From NCBI RefSeq assembly GCF_032854445.1, contig NC_088295.1, positions 47,541,385 to 47,605,384 on the forward strand: 64,000 nucleotides of DNA, given 5' to 3'. Source of the DNA: Liolophura sinensis (Eukaryota > Mollusca > Polyplacophora > Chitonida > Chitonidae). Of the stretch, positions 44,901 through 53,865 are shown in pieces (position 1 is the stretch's first letter; each line of letters starts with the position of its first letter). Below the pieces are notes generated by a model. It had not been told where the DNA came from and ran no database searches. It worked only from the letters and a program-made list of their open reading frames with translations. Position numbers and translations under genes: made by a program.

Positions 44901-46834
44901 TATGTAGTGTAATAAAAATACATGAGTTTTCTGCAAGGATTATTGATGTGAATACCATATGTTTGCAATGGGGATCCTGATACGTAATGATCATCACTAA
45001 AAACATATGTACGAATGCTTATGTTAATGTCGAGGAGTCATTAGGTGTGTGTACATATACTGTCTTCTTGTGGCAGGGCGAGTCCATGCTGCCAAAGTGC
45101 TGCATGCCGCCACTGAAGAATCATGTCAAAGACAGTAGACATGACACCTAGCCGCAACTGCTCTGCCCATTATACTGAACTAACATGTGTACTATCGTCA
45201 TGAATACTACCCTGTTCGAAGTTTACGCCAAACATTGCTACAACTGTGCACCCACATGAAACAGAAACACTGTGGAATTAAGCCTGCATTCTAATAGTGT
45301 TATTCCCACATCGCTACTGTTACTCACTCGAATCTCCCAGTCACTTACCTGAACAAGTCAACGGCCACCATGTTGTCACCTTCACAGTTCATGAATCGCC
45401 AAATACCGTGTGATAGAAGAGACATACAGTACTTTGTCACTTTGAACGGTAGATAGTGACCATCTGTGAAAGTGACAACATGGTAATCTAAATTGAAAGG
45501 TGTGGGAATGAACTTCCATTTTTTAACCAGGTAATATTTGCGACGATAGTAAACATGTTAGTTCAGTCTCACCATCAGACACCCAAAACAGTCACATATT
45601 ATACTGACACCAACTATTCATGTTTCCTTGCTTCTTTGATTTTTTCCAAGCGAGGCAGCAGCAAGTCTTTGGTATGACTCCATCCATGTTTGTTCCCAGG
45701 TTTCCCACTTCGAGGCAGTTGGCTGATGCTTTAAACAATAGGCCACTGTATGGTCCACCATAGTTCAATTAAATTAAACACTGAGGTCTATTTTCAACAA
45801 TTTCTGATATTAACCTGCCTAAACATTTAATCACTGAATTAAAAAATCCAGTTGGTCAATGAGGTACTGAGATACACTGGACACAGAAATGGACAGGGAT
45901 TATGGACAACCACGTCACGCAGCTGACAACAACAGTATGTTGAGAATAGCACAACAAGAACCAAGGAATGCAGGGTAAGTCTACGCTTGCATTTCTACAT
46001 AAACACAGACCCACAGAGCTGCCACAAGCCTTGACTGGAACCTTTAGAATTAATTTTTCTCATTCGACTGACTGGGCAAATTTGTTCTTTCTATTTTAGC
46101 ACACCTAACTCACCATGAAAGCACAAAGTTATGCTAACAAGTGAGAATGAAATATTTCTGTGGATTTCAAAAACATTTCGACTTGATAGTGGACTTACAT
46201 TTGCAGGAGTGGTAATAAAGGTGCTGTTCTCTAATGCACACCAGAAATTGGCGTGTGCAGCCGTTTTAAAGTGGATATAAAGGCCCACTTCATTCCTCAA
46301 AGTGCCTTGCAGAAAGGACCTACTGGATTTTTGAATTCAATGATTAAACGTTGAGGCTGGTAAAAATCTGAGATCGCTGAAAACAGACCTCAACGTTTTA
46401 TTTAACTGAACTATAAAATGTTTTAGAACAGGTTTTCAAGTTGGTGGGCCATTCACTGTATTAAACAAAAGGTCCATCAATTTTACAGATATATGCAGTT
46501 TGTTGGTTCTTTGAAAGGATGATTCAGGCTTAAACTGGATGTTAGACTGAGACAGCATTTTCATGTGGACTGTTTCGTGAAACATGTAACTTGAGCGACT
46601 CGTTGGCTCCTAGTTCAACATGTCAAGCGATCCACTGCGTACTTGGCTCATTGACTGGAGTTTGTTTTTGATCTCCTTTGAGTGCAGCCAGAAGCTGAAT
46701 CGAATAATCAATGTAGAGTTAACGCTACATACATGAAGTACTTCTACTTCCCTTTTTTGCAGTATTTATTTGCTGCCATTAGCAACTTAATCGAAAACAC
46801 CAACCTTCGTAACAGACCCCGTTGTGGCCATCAT
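23941..46834 (-). CDS. ORC3: Origin recognition complex subunit 3
   Basis: Complete, 20 exons, 2130 bp, 709 aa (human 711). Exons 5' to 3': 46805-46834, 43860-43905, 42889-42983, 42170-42317, 41479-41639, 40215-40301, 39179-39318, 36805-36964, 35509-35622, 34994-35127, 33559-33622, 32860-32976, 32099-32178, 30977-31116, 28766-28851, 27699-27787, 27146-27287, 25417-25533, 24649-24722, 23941-24046. Every junction keeps phase. Landmarks include GCFVFK near the N-terminus, [66 protein letters not shown] and the C-terminal [18 protein letters not shown] ending GGC. Most introns are GT-AG; exons 3 and 15 use GC donors (CAG|GCAAGT). ORC3 is part of the six-subunit complex that marks replication origins and loads MCM with CDC6. 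Its first ATG is followed directly by a second. Confidence 0.96.
25014..25268 (-). repeat. SINE family I, full-length
   Basis: In ORC3 intron 18. Tail GATTGATTTATTTAATCGG, core GAATATTTCACTTATATGAC and GGGCAGAGCCCGGGGGAAAC, B-box region, then a diverged tRNA-like head to GTGCTCTGCTAGC. Confidence 0.85.
25578..25661 (-). pseudogene. Partial tandem duplicate of ORC3 exon 18
   Basis: 83 of 84 bases match 25462-25545, shifted by 116 bp. The copy includes the acceptor (TTTCAG) and the first 72 or so bases of exon 18, but not the 3' half or donor. It lies upstream of the real exon in transcript direction. If the acceptor were used the frame would read on for some codons with no proper donor. The one substitution turns GAGGTGGGG into GAGGTGAGG, a donor-like site. 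Confidence 0.9.
26036..26397 (-). repeat. SINE family III, full-length
   Basis: The minus strand runs from a tRNA-like head (GTGGCCTAATGGCTAGTGC) through ACTTGTTGCTGCCTCACTTG and GTGTCATGTCTGGTGTCTTC to the 3' domain GACTCCTCGTCGTCATGAGA and an ATTG/ATTC-type tail. It lies in ORC3 intron 17. Confidence 0.8.
26403..27001. mobile_element. Non-autonomous hAT-like DNA element (MITE)
   Basis: Terminal inverted repeats CAGAGTTTGCAC and, inverted, CAGGGTTCGCATGGG fit the hAT consensus CAGGGTTC. Subterminal regions are filled with AAGTACTTTCAAG-type motifs. The interior has no transposase ORF. No clean 8-bp target duplication remains, so the insertion is probably old. It abuts the family III SINE. 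Confidence 0.6.
27866..28049 (+). repeat. SINE family I, head-truncated
   Basis: Plus-strand copy from GCTGGCTTCCTCTCCGGCCG through CCACCATAATGCTGGCCGCC and GTATAAGTGAAATATTCTTG to an AAATA repeat tail. Well preserved; ORC3 intron 15, antisense to the gene. Confidence 0.9.
28587..28608. repeat. (CAA)n microsatellite
   Basis: Seven CAA units in ORC3 intron 15. Confidence 0.9.
29573..29783 (+). repeat. SINE family I, diverged
   Basis: Plus-strand copy with tRNA-like head remnant (GCATGCCAGTGCGGCATAAT), GGAAGGTCTGCCAGCAACCT and GTATAAGTGAAATGGCTTAA. It is followed in the same orientation by a family II copy. Confidence 0.75.
29815..30112 (+). repeat. SINE family II, head-truncated
   Basis: Plus-strand copy from GTAACTTCCTCACTCGGTGT through AAGAGTGGTGGAAATCCGTC to the 3' domain (GTTAAGTACGATGTTAAATC) and an (ACTC)n tail. 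ORC3 intron 14. Confidence 0.85.
31746..31998 (+). repeat. SINE family I, full-length
   Basis: Head GGCCTCCATGGCGGAGGGAT (A-box region), B-box region TGTGAGTTTAAGTCAATCTC, centre and tail ending AAATAAATAAATAAATC. ORC3 intron 13, antisense to the gene. Confidence 0.85.
32345..32458 (+). repeat. Dispersed repeat family V, partial
   Basis: GACCTAGAATTTCGCCTATG and AGATGTTTTAAGGTGTTTTT match the copy at 52925-53210 by eye. Related copies are at 40395-40560 and 41870-42045 (minus). Class unknown. Confidence 0.45.
32462..32860. repeat. Minisatellite, 67-68-bp unit, 6 copies, abutting the ORC3 exon 12 donor
   Basis: On the minus strand every unit starts CAG|GTGGGTCT or a one-base variant, followed by GCTGAAGCACCTGGGAGATC and ACTGTAAATGATC. 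The first unit is the authentic exon 12 donor. Five further donor-like sites follow at about 32522, 32590, 32657, 32725 and 32792. Confidence 0.88.
33020..33092 (+). repeat. SINE family IV 3' fragment
   Basis: Contains ACACCACATCAGCAGTATTT then CAGCCATATTGTGGTGATCA, the complement of the family IV terminal domain (GGCTGAAATATTGCCGATGT). ORC3 intron 11. Confidence 0.5.
33736..34241. repeat. Minisatellite, about 86-bp unit, 6 copies
   Basis: Units share GTGATTCACAGAAATGGCCT, GGTGGTGTAGTTTGAAACAG and AATGGTCCTATGTGAAATGG. ORC3 intron 10. Confidence 0.9.
35868..36056 (+). repeat. SINE family III fragment
   Basis: Contains GACTGGGTGGGGTGTCATGT, CTGGTGTCTTCGGCATGATA and GGCGGCATGGACTTGCTCTG, matching the centre of the copy at 26036-26397. 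It directly borders the 31-bp minisatellite. Confidence 0.75.
36060..36803. repeat. Minisatellite, 31-bp unit, about 24 copies, abutting the ORC3 exon 8 donor
   Basis: On the minus strand nearly every unit contains CATCAG|GTATGTGTACCTC, the same CAG|GTATGT as the authentic donor at 36804. Five successive variants form a higher-order unit of about 155 bp that repeats from about 36302 and 36457. Long ORFs across the array are by-products of the periodicity. Confidence 0.93.
37637..37843. repeat. Minisatellite, 26-31-bp unit, 7 copies
   Basis: Unit contains ACACTGCTATCAATAGCC with TTATTTTTG spacers. A T-run has expanded in the first interval. ORC3 intron 7. Confidence 0.88.
39378..39438 (-). 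repeat. SINE family IV 3' fragment
   Basis: ACTGAAATATTCGTGATGTG and GTGTTATTAAGCCTC with an ATTCATTC-type tail. ORC3 intron 6. Confidence 0.5.
40395..40560 (-). repeat. Dispersed repeat family V copy
   Basis: The minus strand reads AAATTTCGTCCATAACC and later TTTGAAAGGTTAGATGTAAT, paralleling the copies at 41870-42045 and 52925-53210. ORC3 intron 5. Confidence 0.5.
40607..40670 (-). repeat. SINE family IV 3' end
   Basis: CGCCACGATATGGCTGAAAT, ATTGCCGATGTGGCGTTAAT and an ATTCATTC tail, a terminal domain common in mollusc repeats. ORC3 intron 5. Confidence 0.6.
40671..40841. repeat. Tandem duplication, 86-bp unit, 2 copies
   Basis: TGAGATGTCTG, then ATATCAAAGGCAA and TTTTGAACTCAGTGTTATCA recur after 86 bp with few differences. 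ORC3 intron 5. Confidence 0.9.
40896..40989. repeat. Tandem repeat, 24-bp unit, 4 copies
   Basis: Perfect copies of a unit starting AATAACAGACATGACAGAGG. ORC3 intron 5. Confidence 0.95.
41870..42045 (-). repeat. Dispersed repeat family V copy
   Basis: The minus strand reads AATTTTGTCCATGACTAACT, GGTGTTTTGAGGTTTGCTTG and CACCAAAAATTATATTTTGT. It matches 52925-53210 in order. ORC3 intron 4. Confidence 0.55.
44026..44248 (-). repeat. SINE family I, diverged
   Basis: T-run tail, GTACGCCGGCGGTCAGCATT, GAAACCGGGCAGAGTCC, then head CCATGGAGGCCCCTCC. A family II copy follows directly. ORC3 intron 1. Confidence 0.8.
44252..44540 (-). repeat. SINE family II
   Basis: GTGAGTGAGTGAGTACTTGA tail, TTTAACGTCGTGCTCAAC, CTCCTTGTTGCAGGGCGGAT, AAGCCAACCCGCCCGAGCCA and a partial head. 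Directly abuts the family I head at 44248. Confidence 0.85.
44618..44871 (-). repeat. SINE family I, best-preserved head
   Basis: Tail GATTGGTGTTTTACACCGTA, core, then a head whose minus strand reads GGGGCCTCCGTGGCTCAGTT followed by GGTTAGCGCGCTAGCGCAGC, a clear tRNA-type A box, with the B-box region GTGAGTTCAAGTCCAGC. A 20-bp piece of the core is missing after CGACAGCGG. Confidence 0.9.
45030..45185 (-). repeat. SINE family III fragment
   Basis: GAGGAGTCATTAGGTGTGTG, ACATATACTGTCTTCTTGTG and AAGACAGTAGACATGACACC match the 26036-26397 copy. ORC3 intron 1. Confidence 0.75.
45345..45557 (-). CDS. Orphan exon-like ORF inside ORC3 intron 1
   Basis: 70-codon minus-strand open frame of unknown identity. 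It contains [38 protein letters not shown] and [21 protein letters not shown] likely exon spans 45349-45463: acceptor TTGTCACTTTCACAG and donor TTCAG|GTAAGT, both strong. Its length (115 bp, phase 1 in, 2 out) would shift the ORC3 frame, so it is not an ordinary ORC3 cassette exon. Family III SINE fragments lie on both sides. It may be a captured exon, a nested gene exon or a poison exon. Confidence 0.4.
   Translation of the reverse strand, partial: HVYYRRKYYLVKKWKFIPTPFNLDYHVVTFTDGHYLPFKVTKYCMSLLSHGIWRFMNCEGDNMVAVDLFR
45572..45752 (-). repeat. SINE family III fragment
   Basis: ATTATACTGACACCAACTAT, TTTCCTTGCTTCTTTGATTT, AGCGAGGCAGCAGCAAG and GTCTTTGGTATGACTCCATC match the head half of family III. 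It overlaps the 45030-45185 fragment by about 30 bp of consensus, so the two are not simply one interrupted copy. Confidence 0.7.
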
Positions 46835-46837
46835 GAG

Positions 46838-46845
46838 TTTCCCGC
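46838..46845. promoter_or_regulatory. Possible E2F site at the ORC3 start
   Basis: TTTCCCGC, matching the E2F consensus TTTSSCGC, lies 4 bp upstream of the first ORC3 ATG. Several replication-licensing genes are E2F targets in animals; use here is inference from one 8-bp match. Confidence 0.35.
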
Positions 46846-49800
46846 TGTTTCAGGTTCACGCCTCCACATACAAAAGAGTTCCGACCTTGTTTTTTTTTTT
46901 TTTTTTTTTTTACATCTTAAGTTATCTCCCATGAATCATACATGGCCTTGGTGCATGCAATTCACGTTGTCACAACGTTTCTGTGAGAAGCTCCAATAAG
47001 TACAATACCTCATGTTTAAATCCTCCCACGTCAAAATATTAACGTTTTTCAAACGTACAAAGGACGTTTGAGACATGCCTGAAAATTTCAGTAGGGCCTG
47101 TTGAGAATATGCACGTCCATTTGAACATAATACCGATAAAAAGTTTTACACCGTACTGTATGGCTTAATTAACTGAGATCAATAAGCGTCTTGACATGTA
47201 TATGCCAATTAATATAGCCATAGTCAATAAAAACCACCGTAATTTAAACTAAAACAACATACAGATCTAGCACCATCTGACGGATCAATTATTTATTTCT
47301 TTTTCTTGTAAAATTTTAAAATCAGACACATGCGTGTCTATTATATACATGTGCATGTATACGCCATGTGTTTGTCGGCTTTTCTCAGACCTGAATGTCG
47401 TCATATTTTTAAAGCGAAGAATCATGAAATCTAATTTAAGGAAGAACAATAATAAAAAGGAAGAATAGCTGGAATAGTTGTAGCATATGCGCCAGCGTGA
47501 ATGCAAAATTCGTCATGAAAATGCTCTCATAATTGAAAGAAAATTCAAGATGAGATATCAGTAGATCATCGCGAATACGTGTATCTCCAAAAATTCGTGA
47601 AAGGATTTCAATCAGACATTTAAAAAACATATCTGTCAAGTTTCAGAAGTTCAGAAGTCTCAAATGACAGACCATGGAATACATTAGGCCATATGAGCCA
47701 CATATGTATGTTCATGTATTCCAACAACCACATGTATATAAATGTAGCGGGTAGGCCCCTATATATACATAATCCGACGCTGACGAGACTATATATGGTG
47801 TCAGACTATACACAAGGCGAAGGTCGACAGAACTTTATACTTCAGCCCCTACGATTTCTTGCACCACACAAGCCTGTCCACTTTCATATAGGCTAAATGG
47901 AATATTCTTGAATATGGTCTTAAACATCAGCCATTGCAATTACTCAATCAGCTAATTAGAACATATACATGAAATATATATGCATGTAAGCCGATATTTG
48001 AAAAATAAACAGGAGAGTTCGAGCATGTTTACCGATATTTAAAAGAAGATACGAAAGTTCGAAACTGCAGTTGAAATACAATGTGTACATGTAGCAACAT
48101 TAAATATGTGATGATATGTACGATTAGTATTCAGTATTGATCTACGGTCATGTTGTGGACGTGTGGTGCAATGTATGTACGGACCTATACTTGCTTTACA
48201 TAAAAGAAACTCAGTTTAACATGTAGTTTCATTTCAATCTATAGTTTATGTGTATGTACAGTTATATTTTCGTTTTCCCTTGAAGTCATGTGATTTGAAG
48301 ATATGAAGCCTCGTGAGTCTTTATATCTTATTCAAACGATATATAAAAATATCTTCAGGACAAGACACAGCAGAGGGAATTTTATTACAAGATTCAGCCC
48401 GTAATGGCTTTTTGGAAAAGTCTCCCTGATTTTGTCTACATGTGAATATGTGGTAATCAAATGTGGATTTTCGCGATGCCGTTCATTTTGCGCACATTTT
48501 TCCTCAGAACAGCAGCTAATGTATAGTAATTGCATTTGTTTTTAAAGGACACTTGGTGTAAACAGGATGTGACACATATCCTCATGTAGCCCCATGGGCA
48601 TTTGTGCATAAATTACGCTGATGTAATTGGGCCCTTAAAACCACATCCGTGATCGTACGGTGAACGTTCAAGTTTCAACGGGTTAGAAGAAAAAGATGTT
48701 TCTGGACTAGTCTAGGTCGTGAGCGTTTATACTGCTGAAACCAAACACACCCCAATGACTAAATAAATTGGCTAAATCTACGATCATCCGCAGATTGCTG
48801 GTGGACCTTCCTACGTACGACTGGAGAGGAAGTCACCATGAACTGGACTTGAACTCACAGCTCCCGTATTGTCGAAAATTTAGTGCAACAATACATTATA
48901 TACATTATATACATGCATGTCCCCAGCAATACACCAGTACATGTAGGGCCTGTGCAAGTATCTCACACATACTGGTATATAAACGTATACATATAGTTTG
49001 TGACAATTATAGAATCCATTCTGCAATCACTCAGGAATCATGGTATTCTGTCATTTTAGCAAAGCCTGCATGTATAACTTAATGTAGTAATATTCAACTC
49101 AACTGCTGACCTGCGCAATGGATTTTTGCAATCATTGTTTTACAGCAGCATGTATCACCCATGCAGTTACTGACACACAGACAGACGGACTGGGCCTGCA
49201 GGTAATCAATTGGTCATCCATAAATCAGCTGACTCATGCGGTATACGTCAGTCAATCAGGCAATATGCACAGATTATATACATGCATATACATGTATCAA
49301 TCAATCAATTACACATGTAGTGGATCACAAAATTTCATCTTTGAATCCATCAAAGCAGAGGATCCATTTCTTTTATGTCGTTATAGTTACAGAACCTGCA
49401 ATCAGCTTTGAACAACTCAAATCGATCAGGAATTCATATCGACGCAGTGAATCCATGCAGACACAGGTATTTCTAATAATTACCAACAATCAGTCAGTTG
49501 TAGAGCTACACGTACGTGCCTATATACCAGTCAGTAAGGGATACTCAACTTTCGAAATGTACCCCATGCAGATTCAGGTGTAAAAATCAATCATGAAAAC
49601 CCCTGTTCTGTTTTGACGATTATTATTTTCCTGAATGATTCAGTCACTTTTACACAATCGTATTTTCGAGTTTTTTTTTTCTTCAGCTTATTATACGTGT
49701 ATAATTAATTTGTTATATTAACACAATCAAAAAAATTAATCAACCAAATACACGTAATGTATATACATAAGTATTATTGCCAATATCGAATATATAACGA

Positions 49801-50481
49801 ATGCGAATAAAATGAACTCAAACATATGTATGCAACCAGCAATTCGGCAACTGATGTCTTCATGCATTCGCAATCAACCATCCAATTAATTACTCAATGA
49901 TTCAGCCAAAGTTGATTTTCTATAACCAAAAAGAAAAAAGTTAGGACACATGTTCTTATGACCACATACGCGTATTCTGTACACACATACACGCACAGAA
50001 TCAATACATGTGTACAAGTAAATGTACACGTATACATGTACATCCATAGGTCTCTATTTATTTCATGACTTGCAGTACGTGCTCAGGTGTGGAACAAGAA
50101 ATATACATTTCATCAGAGAATGAGTACATTGCAATACACCGATATATCTGCAGCATCAACTGACCAAAAAACAAAAACGCCGCGTATTTTATTTTGTTCA
50201 CCACCATGCACTTGGCGGTAGAGAGGAAAAGTTTATGAAAATTTTCAACATGCAGAACGTATTTACACCTTGCGGTTTTACAGCTGTTTGATGAGCCTCA
50301 GCTGGGTACTTTTCCGTTAGGACTTCATGATGGTGTACCCGGTTTGCCAAATATCCATCAATGCATGCAACTATAATTAACATATAAGACTAAATATTAA
50401 ACGTCACTTTTTAAAATTTATCCGTTATTTAGGGATATTTATTTCGTATAAGAAACAAGGATTTATCCATGCATTATTTAG
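46846..50481. other. Intergenic, upstream of ORC3
   Basis: No supported gene. It includes a T22 run near 46889-46910, many ACATGTA-type motifs and a family I SINE fragment at 48772-48868. ORFs near 47436-47639 (minus) and 49236-49583 (plus) lack splice or codon support. Confidence 0.5.
48772..48868 (-). repeat. SINE family I fragment
   Basis: ACGATCATCCGCAGATTGCT, CTACGTACGACTGGAGAGGA and TGAACTGGACTTGAACTCAC from the centre and B-box region. Confidence 0.8.
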
Positions 50482-50606
50482 AACGAATATTGCGCATGTA
50501 CATGAAGGAATGTACTGCAATTTCTGGAGGTCTGGAAGCGAAGCGCACCGAGTCCTATGAGGACATTTCTAAGGTGGCGGAAATTGTCAGCGATTTACCA
50601 AAGTAG
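50482..50606 (+). CDS. Possible terminal coding exon of an unrecognised gene
   Basis: After TTATTTAG a phase-1 frame reads RILRMYMKECTAISGG and then EAKRTESYEDISKVAEIVSD before LPK and a TAG stop. The charged, helical end looks coding. An AATAAA lies about 155 bp after the stop. The acceptor has a poor pyrimidine tract and I found no upstream exon. Confidence 0.3.
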
Positions 50607-50758
50607 TTCCTGTATGAGTATACTGCCGCGGTGTGTTTTGGCCCCTCGGCACAAGGTTTTCTTCTATTTGGGTGTGTAAACCCCCCTAGAGCGTCGTTTG
50701 TGAAGTACAATACGAAATTCACAAAAAAAAAAACGGTCATATCAGTTTCTTTCTTACA

Positions 50759-50764
50759 ATAAAA
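50759..50764 (+). terminator. Possible poly(A) signal for the exon at 50482-50606
   Basis: AATAAA in the sequence CAATAAAAATG, about 155 bp after the TAG stop. Confidence 0.3.
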
Positions 50765-52924
50765 ATGTTTGTTACGGGTAACGTGACCGAGTCGCTAAAT
50801 TCGAACTGACTCATTTTCCCCCATGCGGCAAATGTGAAAGTTTTTTCCTTCGGGAGACAAACCTTGCCTTACAGAAACCACTGGTTAGGTTCAGTATGAC
50901 AGGTTTGCTCTCGAAGGAGTCAGAAGAAAATTCATCTCATCCATGTCGTTACAGCATCGTTTAAAAACCAATGTTTTGCAGCGGATAGTCACAGATCCTA
51001 ATACCTTATAATCCTGCGATTGTACCAGACTTTTTAAACCTCACGGGATCTTTTGTGGCTCTGTAATGGGTTTTTGTCAACAACTATGCATCAGTTTGTA
51101 CAAATCTATGTTTCGGAAGGACGTTTCTGTTTATATACACTCAGCATGATATTTATTCATTTCTATATACTTCACATTAAGTTTCAGTTGGAATGTTTCC
51201 GGTATAGAGCTCATTTCGATATCATTTCAAGGTTAATTCTGTTGGTTGCCTTAATTTGTACGTATGAAGAAAAAAATGGCACACCGCAATGACGTATTTT
51301 TGCTAACTATATAGTTTTATTTAAAAATGGCACACCGCAATGACGTATTTTTGCTAACTATATACTTTTATTTATATTTTTATTTAAAACGTATTTACGT
51401 ACATGTACATACTTGTTCTTTAACTTTTCAGGCTTAGCATAAATAAATATTTATTACTCTGAGCAATGGATTAAATTTCAATTCTTTCGCAATGTATTTT
51501 CGTATATATTTTTGACGCCCTATTCTGTTTATAACTCAACCAAATGCTTTGGCAATAGTTCTTCGTATAAATGTGGGTATTTAAACACTGAGAAAATAGT
51601 GTAGCCTACAAGTGTAAGAATGAGGGTGTGTCAAGCTTGGTTATGAGAAAAGTGTATGTATGCATGTATATTAACTGTCACCACGTGCAGTGCGTATAAT
51701 ACTGAATCATCTGTCACGCTGCATGTTTACTGTTCGGTTGCATTACAACCACGCGCAGACGTGTCACCGCTCGTGTCCAAGTGTTTTGTGGGACAATGGT
51801 ATCTGTCTGAACATAGACGTCAGATATGTATATAAGTATATACATACATGTATAGCCTACCATACAAACAGTATTGATCCAGCGTTCTGTCTTGACACAG
51901 TACGCATGCCATCTGTCACATATACATAAAGGTATTTTAAATCCTATATATATATACATATGTCCATTCAGTACAACACAATATAACGGTTCGGATTTCA
52001 GTCCGTCAAAAGTGTCAATGAGTGATGTATGTGAATGTGTATATGCCGATATTTGGCCGGTGTTATGCCCCGTTCAAACATCGGCCGACATATGTGAGTG
52101 TTTTATATTAGAATATTTGACCGGTTAAATCCATGAATGTAGAGAGCACTATGCATGCGTTTGACCTGGGTTATAATACAATCAACGTATATAAAGGTCG
52201 GGGATTAGAATGCTAAACCATCACAAAACATCTTCCATTCTTGTACTATACAATGGCACAAATAGCTTACCTTTTTTTTCAAGCTGTGTTAAATAAAAAT
52301 AATGGCTAACCAAGGAGCGTGTTATCAACCCTGGCACATGCCAGAACTCGCTATAACACGCTGATTGGAAAAATATTTGGCGATATTCATGTGCCTGTAC
52401 TGCTTAGCTGGAAAGCCCAGGATGACGGATTAGGCCTGTATGTATATAAGAGACGAACATGGTGTGCTTCTGCTACTGGACAAAATGGTAAGGTCTATAC
52501 CTACATAACATCGTATCCATACTGTAGCCTTTTTATGCTTGTGACAATTAAGAGAGCCTGTGGGAAGAGATGATACATTTACAAACGTAGCGTATTTACA
52601 CGTAAAGGGATTCTCAGCGTGACATAATTGTGTATCCTTTCTAGAAGACAGGGACGGAGTATCTGCCAAATTTGTCTCAGTGTGACGTTTTGGGCCTGTT
52701 GTGTATACACCCATATTGTCACAGCTCAATGTTGGACACTTTGGGCGGATAGTGTCGATATACTATAACCGTATTCTTGTGGAGCGCTTGGTTCTAGGAG
52801 AGATGTTCACCAAAATCACTGTGCTTAAAACCAGATTGTGTCTGGTTTATATGTTTATAGATCCATGCAGAAATGTTTAATTAATGCATATGTCAGTATG
52901 ATATATGATGAACACTGTAAATTA
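50765..52924. other. Intergenic
   Basis: No supported gene. A near-exact 50-bp direct duplication (AAAATGGCACACCGCAATGA with flanks) occurs at about 51272-51312 and 51325-51365. The ORF at 52319-52573 (plus) has a possible donor, AATG|GTAAGG, but no recognised homology. Confidence 0.45.
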
Positions 52925-53210
52925 ACCTAAATGACCTAAATTTCGTCCATGACAAACTTGATCAATGTACTGTATTTTGAGAATCCTGTATGGTTCTAGA
53001 AAAGTGTTTTAAGGCTGCTTTGGAAGGTATGATATCCTGCTTGAAAAATGTATATTTCAGCACCAAAAATGATGTTTTATGGCATTTATCTGCCTCGAAA
53101 AAAGATCTTTTGTGGGCGAAATTTGGGGTCATTTGGGGTATAGCGAATATACAAACAAACACACCGCGACTTGGCCTCGCGCACAAACGATTCATGTACA
53201 TCACACAAGG
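52925..53210 (+). repeat. Dispersed repeat family V, longest copy
   Basis: ACCTAAATTTCGTCCATGAC, GTGTTTTAAGGCTGCTTTGG, CACCAAAAATGATGTTTTAT and GGTCATTTGGGGTATAGCGA. The 3' half recurs at 54990-55145; the 5' half is seen in ORC3 introns. No ORF of known type; superfamily unknown. Confidence 0.6.
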
Positions 53211-53584
53211 TAATCGGCTTACATTGACAAAATAACAACAGATTTTTAACGTTCAAACGGGTAATAAACCTCTTGAATAAGATAATAAACGTGTTTAATG
53301 TTTAATTGTAATATAGTTAAACATGTTTATCCAGAGAAATATAATACGTTTTAAAATGCTGATCATCTACAGTGAAAACTTTAAATCACTCGGTTTAAGC
53401 AATAAACCAATTCAATTTATTACTTAACTTGACAAAAGTTTATGTAAAATGTTTGGCTGCGGGGCATCTAATCAAAATTGTTACGAAGCTTTATGGAGCA
53501 TATATATACAGGTATGTGTTGCCAAGGGAGTTACAATCAAATCATAGTTCTCGACATCTTTGTGCATGGAACCTGTGTTGCCAC

Positions 53585-53822
53585 ACACAAACAACACTTG
53601 TGTTATATGAACACAAACTTGTGTTCTTTCCAACAAAAGTCTTGCGTCCTACTGTGAACAGCTCTATCTTATGTTGAATCAACATAAGGCCTTGCTTGTG
53701 TGTTATTATTTTGTAACACGAACATGTATTTCACATGTTTGTGTTGGGGTAACGTATTTCTGTGTTGAATGAAACAACACAAGTCGTGTTAGATCTCAAC
53801 ACAAGTGCTTTTTGTGTGCATG
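53585..53822. mobile_element. Palindromic element rich in AACACAAGT (possible MITE)
   Basis: Begins CCACACACAAACAACACTTG and ends with the near inverse AACACAAGTGCTTTTTGTGTG. The interior alternates ACTTGTGTT and AACACAAG in both orientations, so it could fold over most of its length. No ORF. Confidence 0.5.
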
Positions 53823-53865
53823 GTAAAGGATAATCATGCAATTTAGTTTTGCCACAGGTTATATA

